Assembly: GCA_965202875.1 (NCBI GenBank)
Contig: OZ241870.1
Location: 1,860,001 to 1,924,000, forward strand
DNA: 64,000 nucleotides
Source: HK1 sp965202875
Lineage (GTDB): Bacteria; Pseudomonadota; Gammaproteobacteria; HK1
Direction: 5' to 3'
Every line of letters begins with the position of its first letter. The stretch's first letter is position 1. This document shows positions 44,199 through 53,251 of this stretch, one piece after another. Under the pieces are notes generated by a model that saw only the letters and a list, made by a program, of their open reading frames with translations, had not been told where the DNA came from and did no database searches. The position numbers were made by a program, and so were the translations under genes.

Positions 44199-45064
44199 CG
44201 GCTGCCTCCGCAGTGCCGATCGCGGATGAACTTCGCGCGCACGAACACCGAACGGACGAGCTCGCCGTCCCCGCGGCGGACCGCGTCGCTCAGCCGGCCG
44301 AGGTCCGCGCTGAAGCGTTCGAGGGCGTTCACCAAGGCGTCGCGGTTCGCCAGGCAGACGTCGTGCCACATCTGCGGGTCGCTCGACGCGATGCGGGTGA
44401 AGTCATGGAACCCACCCGCCGCGCAACGGAAGATTTCGACGCGCTCCTCCATCCGGCCGAGCACGTCGACCAGCGTGTACGCGAGCATGTGCGGCAGATG
44501 GCTGGTGGCGGCGAGAACCTCGTCGTGGCGCACGACGTCCATCTCGACCACCTCCGCCCCGACCGTCTCCCACATCCGCCGCACGCGCCCGAGTGCGTCC
44601 GCGCCGGTCTGTACGGTGGGCGTCACGATGACCCGCCGCCGCTCGAACAGATGCTCGACCGAGGCTTCGACGCCGCTGTGCTCGGTTCCCGCGATGGGAT
44701 GGGCGGGCACGAAGCGGGTGTAGCACGGGCCGAGACCGGTACGTGCCGCCGCGACCACGCTGCCCTTCGCGCTCCCGACGTCGGTGACGACCGCGTCGTC
44801 GCCGAGGGCGTCGCGGATACGCGCGAACACCGCGGGCATCGCCCCGAGGGGGACCGCGACCACGACCATGTCCGCGCCGGCTGCCGCGCATGCGACATCG
44901 GTGTCGAAGCGGTCGATCACCCCGAGTGCGGCCGCCTGCTCCAGGTTCGAGGTGCTGCGGCTCGAGCCCACGACCTCGCCGACCTCGCCGAGCCTCCGGA
45001 GGTCGCGTGCGAGCGACCCGCCGATGAGCCCGGTCCCGACGATGCAGAGCCGGCGGATCATCAC
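44195..45064 (-). CDS. tyrA: Prephenate dehydrogenase
   Basis: NAD(P)-dependent enzyme of tyrosine synthesis (stand-alone TyrA). Rossmann motif CIVGTGLIGGSLARDLRRLG; VVVAVPLGAMPAVFARI; VTDVGSAKGSVV; the catalytic-His block PAHPIAGTEHSGVEAS; and SHLPHMLAYTLVDVL. 289 residues. ATG 45064 overlaps the stop of a small ORF that fills the gap to pheA. Confidence 0.94.
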   Translation of the reverse strand: MMIRRLCIVGTGLIGGSLARDLRRLGEVGEVVGSSRSTSNLEQAAALGVIDRFDTDVACAAAGADMVVVAVPLGAMPAVFARIRDALGDDAVVTDVGSAKGSVVAAARTGLGPCYTRFVPAHPIAGTEHSGVEASVEHLFERRRVIVTPTVQTGADALGRVRRMWETVGAEVVEMDVVRHDEVLAATSHLPHMLAYTLVDVLGRMEERVEIFRCAAGGFHDFTRIASSDPQMWHDVCLANRDALVNALERFSADLGRLSDAVRRGDGELVRSVFVRAKFIRDRHCGGSR

Positions 45065-45312
45065 ATCCTGACCTGTAGCGCTTCGCGGATCTGCGGCGGC
45101 GCATCGTGGACCGGACTCCCCTCCACCGGCGCCTCCGGACCGCGCGCCGGTCTCTCACGCCCCGACGTCAACCCCTGTGACGCAATCGCGTCCCCGGCCA
45201 TTCCCGTCGTTCGCCAGCATGGGGGTTCGGGGAGCGGCGACGCCTCTGCATCGTGTGCCGCGCCCTCATCCCCCGGCGCCAAACGCGCCGCCGCATTGCC
45301 GGTGGCGCTCAT
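45061..45312 (-). CDS. Small uncharacterised ORF between pheA-like gene and tyrA
   Basis: 83 codons. The ATG overlaps the pheA-like stop by 4 bases and its stop overlaps the tyrA ATG by 4 bases, the same spacing seen between real genes of this operon. The sequence (MSATGNAAARLAPGDEGAAH onwards) is low complexity, Ala/Pro/Glu-rich, and matches no family I know. It occupies the position where hisC normally lies, so it could be a shrunken remnant or merely a spacer that keeps translation coupled. Confidence 0.35.
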   Translation of the reverse strand: MSATGNAAARLAPGDEGAAHDAEASPLPEPPCWRTTGMAGDAIASQGLTSGRERPARGPEAPVEGSPVHDAPPQIREALQVRM

Positions 45313-46094
45313 TTCCGCGCTCCGTCCGCGCGGACGTTCGGATACGCGCCGAGCACCGCGTGTTCGCCGTACTCGGCGAGCAACCCGGCGAGCCGTGGTT
45401 CATCGGCATGCGCGGCGACCTCGCCGATGGCCGACGCCCGGCCCGCGACCGGAGTCGAGCGCACCATGAGATGCAAACCCATGCACCGCGATTCGAAGCC
45501 CGCCGTGCGATCCGCCGCGACGACGAGCGAGGTCCAGTCGTCGCCGGTCGGAGGGACCGGCTCGCGGCCGGCGATGACGTAGCGCTCCCCGCCTGCTGCG
45601 TACCACTCGCCACAGAGGACGAGCCCGTTGCCGGCGGCATCCGCGACCGCCGGATCCACCTCGCCGCCGGGTGAGAATTCGACCACCGCATACTCGCACC
45701 GCGTATCCGCGACGGTCGCGAGCGCCCCTGCTGCGTCCGGCACGGCGTGGAGATCCACGGCCCCGCCGAAGTGGCCGATGGCGGCGCAGGCGTCCGCCAC
45801 CGTGGCGCAGGCGACCGCCAGCCGCTGCTCCAGGGCGCGGCAGGTGGAGACGATCTCGCGGAACAGGCGCACCGCCTCGGCATCGGGCAGCGGGCCCGCG
45901 TTGCTCGCGACGAGGCGCCTGAGCAGTGCCGTCTCGCGCTCCGGCCGGTAGTAGCGGGGATCGGCCTGATGGTCCTTGACCGCCGCGACCTTCAGCGCCG
46001 CCACGGCTCGCCGGTTGAGCAGGCCCAGCAGCTCGGTGTCGAGGGCGTCGATCTCGCGGCGCACCGCTTCGAGGCACGGGTCGCGATCAGCCAC
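45309..46094 (-). CDS. pheA: Chorismate mutase with reduced prephenate dehydratase (PheA-like)
   Basis: Residues 1-90 form an intact chorismate mutase: VRREIDALDTELLGLLNRRA, VKDHQADPRYYRPERETALL and LPDAEAVRLFREIVSTCRALE. Only about 170 residues follow, where the dehydratase plus ACT domains normally need about 270. Family pieces can still be seen (RYVIAGREPVPPTGDDWTSL replacing TRF.VI..V.P.G.DKTSL), but the first dehydratase lobe and most of the ACT domain are shortened and the TRF motif reads ERY. Dehydratase activity is doubtful. Starts at a GTG. serC is absent between it and gyrA. Confidence 0.75.
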   Translation of the reverse strand: MADRDPCLEAVRREIDALDTELLGLLNRRAVAALKVAAVKDHQADPRYYRPERETALLRRLVASNAGPLPDAEAVRLFREIVSTCRALEQRLAVACATVADACAAIGHFGGAVDLHAVPDAAGALATVADTRCEYAVVEFSPGGEVDPAVADAAGNGLVLCGEWYAAGGERYVIAGREPVPPTGDDWTSLVVAADRTAGFESRCMGLHLMVRSTPVAGRASAIGEVAAHADEPRLAGLLAEYGEHAVLGAYPNVRADGARK

Positions 46095-46262
46095 GGCGCA
46101 CCGCCGGTTCCAGCCCCATCAGGACCCCCCTGTCGCCGTATGCGCCAGAGCCGTGCCGGCCCGCCCTGGCTTGATCACCCGCGGGCGAAACACCCTCGCT
46201 TCAGCACGCCGGACCTCGGGGCGCCGGATGGAGGCGGCGGGCATCATCCGGTGTCGGATCAT

Positions 46263-48860
46263 TCACCGGCGGGGCGCCGCCTCCGCGCCTCCGCCGGACT
46301 CCGGCGCCTCTTCGTCCATTTCCCCTCGATCGTCCACGAGCCGGGCAATCCGCTCGAGACCGGCGAGGCGCTCGCCCTCCGAGAGGCTGATGAGCTTGAC
46401 GCCCTGGGTGTTGCGTCCAAGCACGCTCACTTCGCCCACCCTGGTGCGCACGAGCTTGCCGCCGTCGGTGATCAGCATGATCTCGTCGCTCTCCCCGACG
46501 ATCTGCGCGCCGATCACCGCCCCGTTGCGCCCGCTCGTGCGGATGGAGATGAGCCCCTGGCCCGCCCGCCCCTGCCGGCGATACTCCTCCACCTGCGTGC
46601 ACTTGCCGTAGCCGTTCTCGGTCGCGGTCAGCACCAGCCCTTCCGCGGCGATCATCAGGGAGATGACCCGCGCCCCGCGCCCGAGGTGCATCCCGCGCAC
46701 GCCTCGCGCGGTCCGGCCCATCGCCCGCACGTCGCTCTCGGGGAAGCGGATGTGCTTGCCGTCGCTCGCCGCAAGCATGACGTCGCAGCTACCGTCCGTC
46801 ACTGCAACCCCCACCAGGTGGTCGTCGTCGAGCAGATCGACGGCGATGAGACCGGTCGAGCGGGGCCGGGAGAAATCGACGCAGGGCGTCTTCTTCACGA
46901 TGCCGAGCGACGTCGCCATCAGCACGAAGCCGTCCGGCCCGAGGGCGTTCATCGGCAGGACCGCGCTGATCCGCTCGCCCTCCTCGAGCGGCAGGACGTT
47001 CACCAGCGGCCTGCCGCGGGCGGTGCGGGTCGCCTGCGGCAGCTTGTAGACCGGGATCCAGTAGACCTTGCCCCGGCTCGAGAAGAACAGCACCGTGTCA
47101 TGGGTATTGGCGACGAAGAGCCGCTCGACGAAGTCCTCCTCCTTCGTGGTCGCCGCGGTCTTGCCGCGCCCGCCCCGGCGTTGCGCGGAGTAGTCGTCGA
47201 GCGGCTGCCACTTCACGTAGCCGGAGTGCGACATCGTGACCACGACGTCCTGCGGCTTGATGAGGTGCAGGATGTCCATTCCTTCGCGGTGCAGCTCGAT
47301 CTCGGTGCGCCGGGCGTCGGCGAACTGCTCCTTCACCTCCAGGAGCTCCCCGCGCACCACCTCGCGCAGGCGGTCCGGGTTGACGAGGATCTCCAGCAGC
47401 CCGCGGATGCGGTCGAGGAGCCCGTCGAACTCGTCGATGATCTTCTCCTGCTCCAGCCCCGTCAGGCGGTGCAGCCGGAGATCGAGGATCGCCTGGGCCT
47501 GCGCGTCGCTCATCCGGTAGCCGTCCTCGACGAGTCCGAACCCTTCGGGAAGATCGTCGGGCTTCGAGGTGTCGGCGCCGGCGCGGTCGAGCATGTCCCG
47601 CACCGATCCGGGCTCCCATACCCGTTCGCGCAGGCGCTGCCTGGCCTCGGCCGGATTGGCGGAGGTGCGGATGAGCTCGATCACCGGATCGATGTTCGCG
47701 AGCGCGACCGCGAGGCCCTCCAGGACGTGCGCCCGCTCCCTCGCCTTGCGCAGCTCGAAGATGGTCCGCCGCGTCACCACCTCGCGCCGGTGGCGCACGA
47801 ACGCCTCCAGCATCTGCCGGATGTCGAGCAGCCGCGGCTGACCGTCCACCAGCGCGACGAGGTTGATGCCGAACACCGTCTCCATCGAAGTGTGCTGGTA
47901 CAGGTTGTTCAGCATCACCTCGGCGTTCTCGCCGCGGCGCAGCTCGACGACGACCCGCATGCCGTCCTTGTCGGACTCGTCGCGCAGGGCCGAGATGCCC
48001 TCGATCCGCTTCTCCTTCACCAGCTCCGCGATCTTCTCCAGCAGCCGCGCCTTGTTGACCTGGTACGGCAGCTCGTTGACCACGATGCGCTCGTGGACGC
48101 CTCCCTCGACCGCCTCGACCCCGGCCCGCGCGCGGACGTAGATCCGCCCCCGCCCGTTGCGGTACGCCTCGTGGATCCCCGCCGCCCCGTTGATGATCCC
48201 CGCGGTCGGAAAATCCGGGCCCGGCATGATCTCCATGATCCCGTCGATGCCGAGGTCCGGGTCGTCGATGAGGGCGATGCAGACGTCGACCACCTCGGCG
48301 AGGTTGTGGGGCGGGATGTTGGTGGCCATGCCCACCGCGATCCCCGACGAGCCGTTGACGAGCAGGTTGGGGAGCCGGGTCGGGAAGATCGAGGGCTCGA
48401 TCTCGGAGCCGTCGTAGTTGGGGACGAAGTCGACCGTTTCCTTGTCGATGTCGGCGAGCAGCTCGTGGGCCACCTTCGCCATGCGCACTTCGGTGTAGCG
48501 CATCGCCGCCGGGGGGTCGCCGTCCACGGAGCCGAAGTTCCCCTGCCCGTCGATGAGCATCGTGCGCATCGAGAACGGCTGCGCCATGCGCACGAGCGCG
48601 TCGTACACCGCGCCTTCGCCGTGGGGGTGGTACTTGCCGATGGTGTCGCCGACGACCCTGGCCGATTTCTTGTAGGGCTTGTTCCAGTCGTTGCCGAGCT
48701 CGCGCATCGCGTGCAGCACGCGCCGGTGGACCGGCTTCAGTCCGTCCCGGACGTCGGGGAGCGCCCTGCCCACGATCACGCTCATGGCGTAATCGAGGTA
48801 GGACTGCTTCATCTCCTCCTCGATGTCTACGTGAAAAATTTCCTTCGCAAAATCAGCCAT
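46263..48860 (-). CDS. gyrA: DNA gyrase subunit A
   Basis: An 865-residue type IIA topoisomerase subunit. Breakage-reunion domain with catalytic Y122 (AAMRYTEVRMAKVAHE) and Arg at 121; C-terminal beta-pinwheel with the GyrA box QRRGGRG. The quinolone-determining segment reads HPHGEGAVYDALVRMAQ: Glu82 and Gly83 where E. coli has Asp82 and Ser83; Asp87 is kept. A short hairpin overlaps the ribosome-binding site. A 1039-codon frame on the opposite strand is a shadow of this high-GC gene. Confidence 0.97.
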   Translation of the reverse strand: MADFAKEIFHVDIEEEMKQSYLDYAMSVIVGRALPDVRDGLKPVHRRVLHAMRELGNDWNKPYKKSARVVGDTIGKYHPHGEGAVYDALVRMAQPFSMRTMLIDGQGNFGSVDGDPPAAMRYTEVRMAKVAHELLADIDKETVDFVPNYDGSEIEPSIFPTRLPNLLVNGSSGIAVGMATNIPPHNLAEVVDVCIALIDDPDLGIDGIMEIMPGPDFPTAGIINGAAGIHEAYRNGRGRIYVRARAGVEAVEGGVHERIVVNELPYQVNKARLLEKIAELVKEKRIEGISALRDESDKDGMRVVVELRRGENAEVMLNNLYQHTSMETVFGINLVALVDGQPRLLDIRQMLEAFVRHRREVVTRRTIFELRKARERAHVLEGLAVALANIDPVIELIRTSANPAEARQRLRERVWEPGSVRDMLDRAGADTSKPDDLPEGFGLVEDGYRMSDAQAQAILDLRLHRLTGLEQEKIIDEFDGLLDRIRGLLEILVNPDRLREVVRGELLEVKEQFADARRTEIELHREGMDILHLIKPQDVVVTMSHSGYVKWQPLDDYSAQRRGGRGKTAATTKEEDFVERLFVANTHDTVLFFSSRGKVYWIPVYKLPQATRTARGRPLVNVLPLEEGERISAVLPMNALGPDGFVLMATSLGIVKKTPCVDFSRPRSTGLIAVDLLDDDHLVGVAVTDGSCDVMLAASDGKHIRFPESDVRAMGRTARGVRGMHLGRGARVISLMIAAEGLVLTATENGYGKCTQVEEYRRQGRAGQGLISIRTSGRNGAVIGAQIVGESDEIMLITDGGKLVRTRVGEVSVLGRNTQGVKLISLSEGERLAGLERIARLVDDRGEMDEEAPESGGGAEAAPRR

Positions 48861-49259
48861 ATGTAAACACCTGGGCAGGTGACGGACAGGGAGCCGGACG
48901 CGGCGGCGGCGATGTCCCGGCGAGGGTGCGATGGTATCACGCGGAATCGGTCGGACCCTCGCGATCCATCTCCCGTCACGGACAGGAACGCAACGGCGAC
49001 GGCCGTGCGCTGGACGGTGAATTCCCGAATCGGGCGCGGGGTGATCGCCCTGCGGGAAGATCCGGAACGCACGGAGGCCCTGGGCTGCGACGTCCGCCTG
49101 ATCCGGCTCGGCGTGTTCTGCACCGGCGCGTTCCGCGGACGATGAGGAAACATCACGGCGCCCCGGCGCTCCGTGACGAGGATGTCGTGTCCCCCCCTTC
49201 CGGTTCCGATTTCGGGCATGATCGACTCCAATCCCCAGTCCACTCTCCGGAGCCAGCCG
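48861..49259. other. Divergent intergenic region gyrA / alpha-beta hydrolase
   Basis: No gene. On the minus strand CACCT-GCCC-AGGTG (48881-48868) forms a small hairpin whose right arm contains the AGGTG likely used as the gyrA ribosome-binding site, 7 bases before the ATG. Otherwise nothing recognised. Confidence 0.5.
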
Positions 49260-50045
49260 ATGCCGAACGTGAACGTCAACGACACCACCCTGCACTACCG
49301 CTTCGACGGGCCCGACGACGGGCCGGTCATCCTCGTCTCGAACTCCCTTGCGTCGAACCTCGGGATGTGGGACCACCAGACGGATACCCTGAACCGGCTC
49401 GGATTCCGGGTGCTGCGCTACGACAGCCGCGGCCACGGACGGTCCGGGACCCCCCCCGGCCCCTACAGCATCGAGATGCTCACCGGGGACGCGGTCGGGC
49501 TGCTTGACGCCTTGGGCATCGAGTGCGCGAGCTTCATGGGTTGCTCGAAGGGCGGCATGGTCGGGCAGATGGCGGGGACGAAGTACGGCGATCGTTTCGA
49601 TCGGCTCGTGCTCTGCGCGACCTCGGCGTACATGGGCGGCGGGGACGTGTGGGCGGCCCGCATCGAGGCGGTGGCCCAGGGCGGGATGGCCGCAGTGGTC
49701 GACGCGACGATCGATCGCTGGTTCACCGGGCCGGGGCAGGAGCGGCTCCCCGGCGAAGTCGCCCGGATTCGGGAGATGATCCTCGCGACGCCGCCGGAAG
49801 GGTTCATCGCCTGTACCCACGCGATCGCGGGGATGGACCAGCGCGAGAGCATCCGCGCAATCGACCGCCCCACCCTCGTCATCGTCGGCGAGCACGACCC
49901 CGGCACCCCGCCGTCCGCGGCGGAACTGATCCACGACCGCATCGCGGGCTCGAAGCTGGTGGTGCTCAAGGACAGCGCGCACTTCTGCAACGTGGAGCAG
50001 GCCGGTGCGTTCAACGCCGCGCTGGAGGCGTTCCTCGGGGTATGA
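49260..50045 (+). CDS. Alpha/beta hydrolase, 3-oxoadipate enol-lactonase-like
   Basis: A 261-residue alpha/beta-hydrolase. Oxyanion region ILVSNSLASNLGMWDHQTDT, RYDSRGHGRSGTPPGPYSIE, nucleophile elbow FMGCSKGGMVGQ (Gly-Cys-Ser-Lys-Gly in place of the usual GLSMGG), acid VIVGEHDPGTP and His in LKDSAHFCNVEQ. The closest named family is PcaD, though the altered elbow and lack of other pca genes leave the substrate open. It is followed 17 bases later by an HyuC-like amidohydrolase. Confidence 0.85.
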   Translation: MPNVNVNDTTLHYRFDGPDDGPVILVSNSLASNLGMWDHQTDTLNRLGFRVLRYDSRGHGRSGTPPGPYSIEMLTGDAVGLLDALGIECASFMGCSKGGMVGQMAGTKYGDRFDRLVLCATSAYMGGGDVWAARIEAVAQGGMAAVVDATIDRWFTGPGQERLPGEVARIREMILATPPEGFIACTHAIAGMDQRESIRAIDRPTLVIVGEHDPGTPPSAAELIHDRIAGSKLVVLKDSAHFCNVEQAGAFNAALEAFLGV

Positions 50046-50062
50046 GCGGAGGGAGGACCGCA

Positions 50063-51298
50063 ATGAACACGAGCGAAGTCCCGATCGACGGCGGACGCCT
50101 GCTCGCGGATCTGAAGCGCCTGCGCCAGTTCGGGGCTTGCGGAAGCGGTGTGGTGCGGACCTCCCTCTCGCCGGTCGACCTCGATTCGAGGCGCTGGCTC
50201 TGCGGCCGCCTGGAGGAGGCCGGGCTGGATGCCCGCATCGACGGGGTCGGCAACGTCATCGGCCGATCCCGCAATCCCGGCAAGGCGGTCGTCATCGGCT
50301 CCCACACCGATACCCAGCCGACCGGAGGCTGGCTCGACGGCGCGATGGGCGTCATCTACGGGCTTGAGGTCGCGCGGGCGTTGTCCGAGGCGCCGGCGAC
50401 GAAGGAACGTGCGGTGGACGTCGCGTCGTGGCTCGACGAGGAGGGCCGGTTCTACGGCTGCATCGGAAGCCGCTCGTTCGTGAACGAGGCGCCGGCGCAG
50501 GCGTTCGGCGCCACCGACGAGACCGGCCGAACCCTGCGCGAAGCGCTCCGCACCGCCGGTCTCGACGGAGCCGCGCCCGAACGCCTCGATCCCGACCGGC
50601 ACGTCGCCTACCTGGAAGCGCATATCGAGCAAGGTCCCTACCTCGAAGAGGAAGGGAACCGTATCGGGGTGGTCACGAGCATCGTCGGGGCGCGCAACTT
50701 CATCGTCGAGTTCGAAGGCCAGCAGAATCACGCCGGCACCACCCCGATGCCCCGGCGCCGCGACGCGGCCCGCGCCATGGTCGAGTTTGCACATTCCGTC
50801 TACCACGCATTTCCCGCCGCGGCCGGCGAGCGTACGGTGTGGACGATCGGGGAGATGGCCCTCGAGCCGGGCGCGGCCAGCATCGTCCCGGGCAAGGCCC
50901 GAATGAACCTCCAGTTCCGGGATCAGGACCCGGAGGTGCTCGACCGCCTCGAAGCGCTCGCGCGCGGCCTCGTGGCGCGAGCGGACGAGGGACCATGCGA
51001 CGTGGACATGCAGCCGCGCAAGACGCATTCCGTCCCCATGCCGATGGACGCGGACCTGCGCGGCCATCTCGAACGCGCCGCCGAGGAGCATGCACCGGGA
51101 CGGTGGACGCGGATGCCGAGCGCGGCGGTGCACGACGCCCAGATCGTCGCGCGCCGCCTGCCGAGCGCGATGCTCTTCGTGCCGAGCATCAACGGCGTGA
51201 GCCACGCGTTCGAGGAGGACACGAGCGAGGCGGACATCGTGCTCGGGTGCCAGGTGTTGGCGACGGCCGCCGCGTCGGTGCTCGCCGCTTCGGCCTGA
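50063..51298 (+). CDS. M20/HyuC-type amidohydrolase (N-carbamoyl-amino-acid or allantoate hydrolase)
   Basis: A 411-residue binuclear metallo-amidase. Metal ligands: VVIGSHTDTQPTGGWLDGAM (His, Asp), SWLDEEGRFYGCIGSR (Glu) and YLEAHIEQGPYLEEEGNRIG (His, Glu), and a distal HAFEEDTSEADI. Dimerisation domain with EFEGQQNHAGTTPMPRRRDA. The second ATG (50063) is used since GGAGGGAGG sits just upstream; the ATG at 50042 overlaps the previous stop. Works on carbamoyl amino acids or ureides in known members; may share a pathway with the HyuB-like protein at 8.6 kb. Confidence 0.9.
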   Translation: MNTSEVPIDGGRLLADLKRLRQFGACGSGVVRTSLSPVDLDSRRWLCGRLEEAGLDARIDGVGNVIGRSRNPGKAVVIGSHTDTQPTGGWLDGAMGVIYGLEVARALSEAPATKERAVDVASWLDEEGRFYGCIGSRSFVNEAPAQAFGATDETGRTLREALRTAGLDGAAPERLDPDRHVAYLEAHIEQGPYLEEEGNRIGVVTSIVGARNFIVEFEGQQNHAGTTPMPRRRDAARAMVEFAHSVYHAFPAAAGERTVWTIGEMALEPGAASIVPGKARMNLQFRDQDPEVLDRLEALARGLVARADEGPCDVDMQPRKTHSVPMPMDADLRGHLERAAEEHAPGRWTRMPSAAVHDAQIVARRLPSAMLFVPSINGVSHAFEEDTSEADIVLGCQVLATAAASVLAASA

Positions 51299-51617
51299 GC
51301 GGGTTTCCGGGGGTTCCTGGGTGCCCGGTCCCTGCGAACCGGCCGGGCCGCCGGGAACGGTCCCCGGCCTCCGCCGCACACGCGTTCCTTCCGTGGCAAC
51401 GGGCATCTGTCCTGCGCTGTCCAAGCCCGAGGACGACGGCCCGATCGAGTCCCTGCGAAACCGTCCAGAGCGGCCGGAGAGCGTTTCCGGATGCCCGGGC
51501 CTGCTTCGCGGTCGCCGTGACGGCAGCAGCGGGGAGAGCTGGAGCGGGTCCGGTCCGGTACAGTCGCTCCGTCCCGGCCGTGAGAGCAGGCGGAACGCCG
51601 GCGAGGTTCGCCGCGCC
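51299..51617. other. Intergenic, nothing recognised
   Basis: About 319 bases between convergent genes. GC-rich with small imperfect inverted repeats (for example near 51338-51370) that may end transcripts; no gene seen. Confidence 0.45.
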
Positions 51618-52850
51618 TCAGGCCTCCTTCAATGCGAGGCGTGGAAGAGGCTTTTCGTCGATGGGCCAGTGGACGATGGCCGCGAACACCCCGAAGAACG
51701 CCCCGGCCCACCACATCAGGTCGTACGAGCCGGTGCGGTCGTAGAGCACCCCGCCCATCCACACTCCGATGAAGCTGCCGATCTGGTGGCTGAGGAAGAC
51801 GACGCCGAAGAGGGTCGCCATGTACTTCAGCCCGAAGATCTGCGCGACGATGCCGGTGGTCAGGGGGACCGTCGAGAGCCACAGCAGACCCATCATCGTC
51901 GCGAAGAGGTAGATCGTGATCTCGCTCGCCGGCGCCACCAGGAGCGCCGTGATCACCACCGCCCGCCCGAAGTAGATGACGGAAAGGCTCGTCTTCTTGC
52001 TGAACCGTTGGCCGATGGCGCCGGACATGAACGAGCCGAGGATGTTGAACAGGCCAACGATCGAGAGGGCGTAGGCGCCCACCTGCGCTGAGAGGCCGAG
52101 ATCGGTGACGTAGGCCGGGAAGTGCACGGTCATGAACGCGACGTGGAACCCGCAGACGAAGAACCCGACGGTGAGCAGCACGTAGCCGCGGTGGGTCATC
52201 GCCTCGCCGAGCGCCTGGCCCAGGGTCTGGTCCGAGTACGGTTCGCCAGCCGCCTTGCCCGGCTTCGGCAAGGCGAACGCGAGCGGGATCATGATGAGCG
52301 AGACGAAGGAGACCAGCACGAGCGAGTCGTGCCATCCATGGCTCGATATCAGACCCTGGGAGAACGGCGAGAAGATCACCTGGCCGAACGAACCGGCGGC
52401 GGTGCCGAGTCCGAGCGCAAGCGAACGGCGTTCCGGCCCGACGACCCGTGCGATGGCGGCGAGCGCGAGCGAGAACGAGGTGAACGCGACCCCGACGCCG
52501 ACGAGGAGCCCGGCGCTCAGATGCAGCGCGAGCCCGCTGTCCGACACCGCCATCCCCGCGATGCCGATGCCGTAGACGAGGGCGCCGAGGGCGATCACCA
52601 GCGCGGGTCCGTACCGATCCGCGATCGCGCCCGCCACGGGGACCCCGATCCCCCACAAGAGGTTCTGGATTGCCATCGCGAGCGCGAAGGTTTCACGCGA
52701 CCATCCTTTCGCCGCCGTCATCGGCTCGAGATAGAGACCGAAGCTCGAACGGATCCCGAACCCGATGAATGCGACCAGACAGCCGGCCAACAGCACCATG
52801 ATCACGACGGCGCGGCCACGAAGAAGATGGGCGGGGAAGGCGTTGCTCAT
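51618..52850 (-). CDS. Major facilitator superfamily transporter
   Basis: A 410-residue inner-membrane protein with about 12 hydrophobic segments, beginning AVVIMVLLAGCLVAFIGFGI. The MFS loop signature is seen as GAIADRYGPALVIALGALVY, and a similar block SGAIGQRFSKKTSLSVIYFG between helices 8 and 9. It resembles the oxalate/formate-antiporter-like (OFA/MCT) group that carries small organic anions. Lies next to catabolic hydrolases, so uptake of their substrate is plausible. Confidence 0.88.
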   Translation of the reverse strand: MSNAFPAHLLRGRAVVIMVLLAGCLVAFIGFGIRSSFGLYLEPMTAAKGWSRETFALAMAIQNLLWGIGVPVAGAIADRYGPALVIALGALVYGIGIAGMAVSDSGLALHLSAGLLVGVGVAFTSFSLALAAIARVVGPERRSLALGLGTAAGSFGQVIFSPFSQGLISSHGWHDSLVLVSFVSLIMIPLAFALPKPGKAAGEPYSDQTLGQALGEAMTHRGYVLLTVGFFVCGFHVAFMTVHFPAYVTDLGLSAQVGAYALSIVGLFNILGSFMSGAIGQRFSKKTSLSVIYFGRAVVITALLVAPASEITIYLFATMMGLLWLSTVPLTTGIVAQIFGLKYMATLFGVVFLSHQIGSFIGVWMGGVLYDRTGSYDLMWWAGAFFGVFAAIVHWPIDEKPLPRLALKEA

Positions 52851-53251
52851 TGTGGATGCGGTCTCCGTGTTTCGACTTGGCGATTTGTCCGAAGATCCGG
52901 GCAGGGTCCGCCACCGGAAAGGCGCCAAGGGGCGGATCGTGGTTCGGGAACGGCAGGCGGTCCCGGCCGCCGAAATCGGCCCCGTCATCGGACCAACCGC
53001 GGCCATTGGGACGGTGCGGCCATATGGCCGGGAACCAATCTATTCTGCCTTGAACCGGCAGTCCAGCGCGGCTCATGCTTCCTGCTGGCTCATGCTTCCG
53101 GGAAGATGTGCCGTCCGCCCTCCACTGCGGTCGGGGAGAGAACGGATTCGTCCAGGCGTCGAGACCCCAGGCATCGAGAAATGGCGTGTCCCGTTCCGCA
53201 ACGGACGGCGTATCCTGCCGGGACGGGAACACGGGCAGGGAGGCGGAGATC
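52851..53251. other. 401-bp divergent intergenic region, nothing recognised
   Basis: Between the MFS gene and the class IV aminotransferase. Must contain both promoters; a stretch around 53020-53045 (ggccatatggccgg, attctgcc) is slightly less GC-rich and includes the palindrome ggccatatggcc. No RNA or ORF stands out. Confidence 0.4.

Noticed and set aside
45747..48866. 1039-codon plus-strand open frame opposite gyrA
   Set aside because: High-GC antisense shadow; composition is His/Asp/Arg-rich and matches no family, while gyrA on the other strand is unmistakable.
48879..49145. 88-codon plus-strand ORF upstream of the alpha/beta hydrolase
   Set aside because: Low-complexity, Arg/Ala/Asp-rich, no ribosome-binding site and no family similarity.
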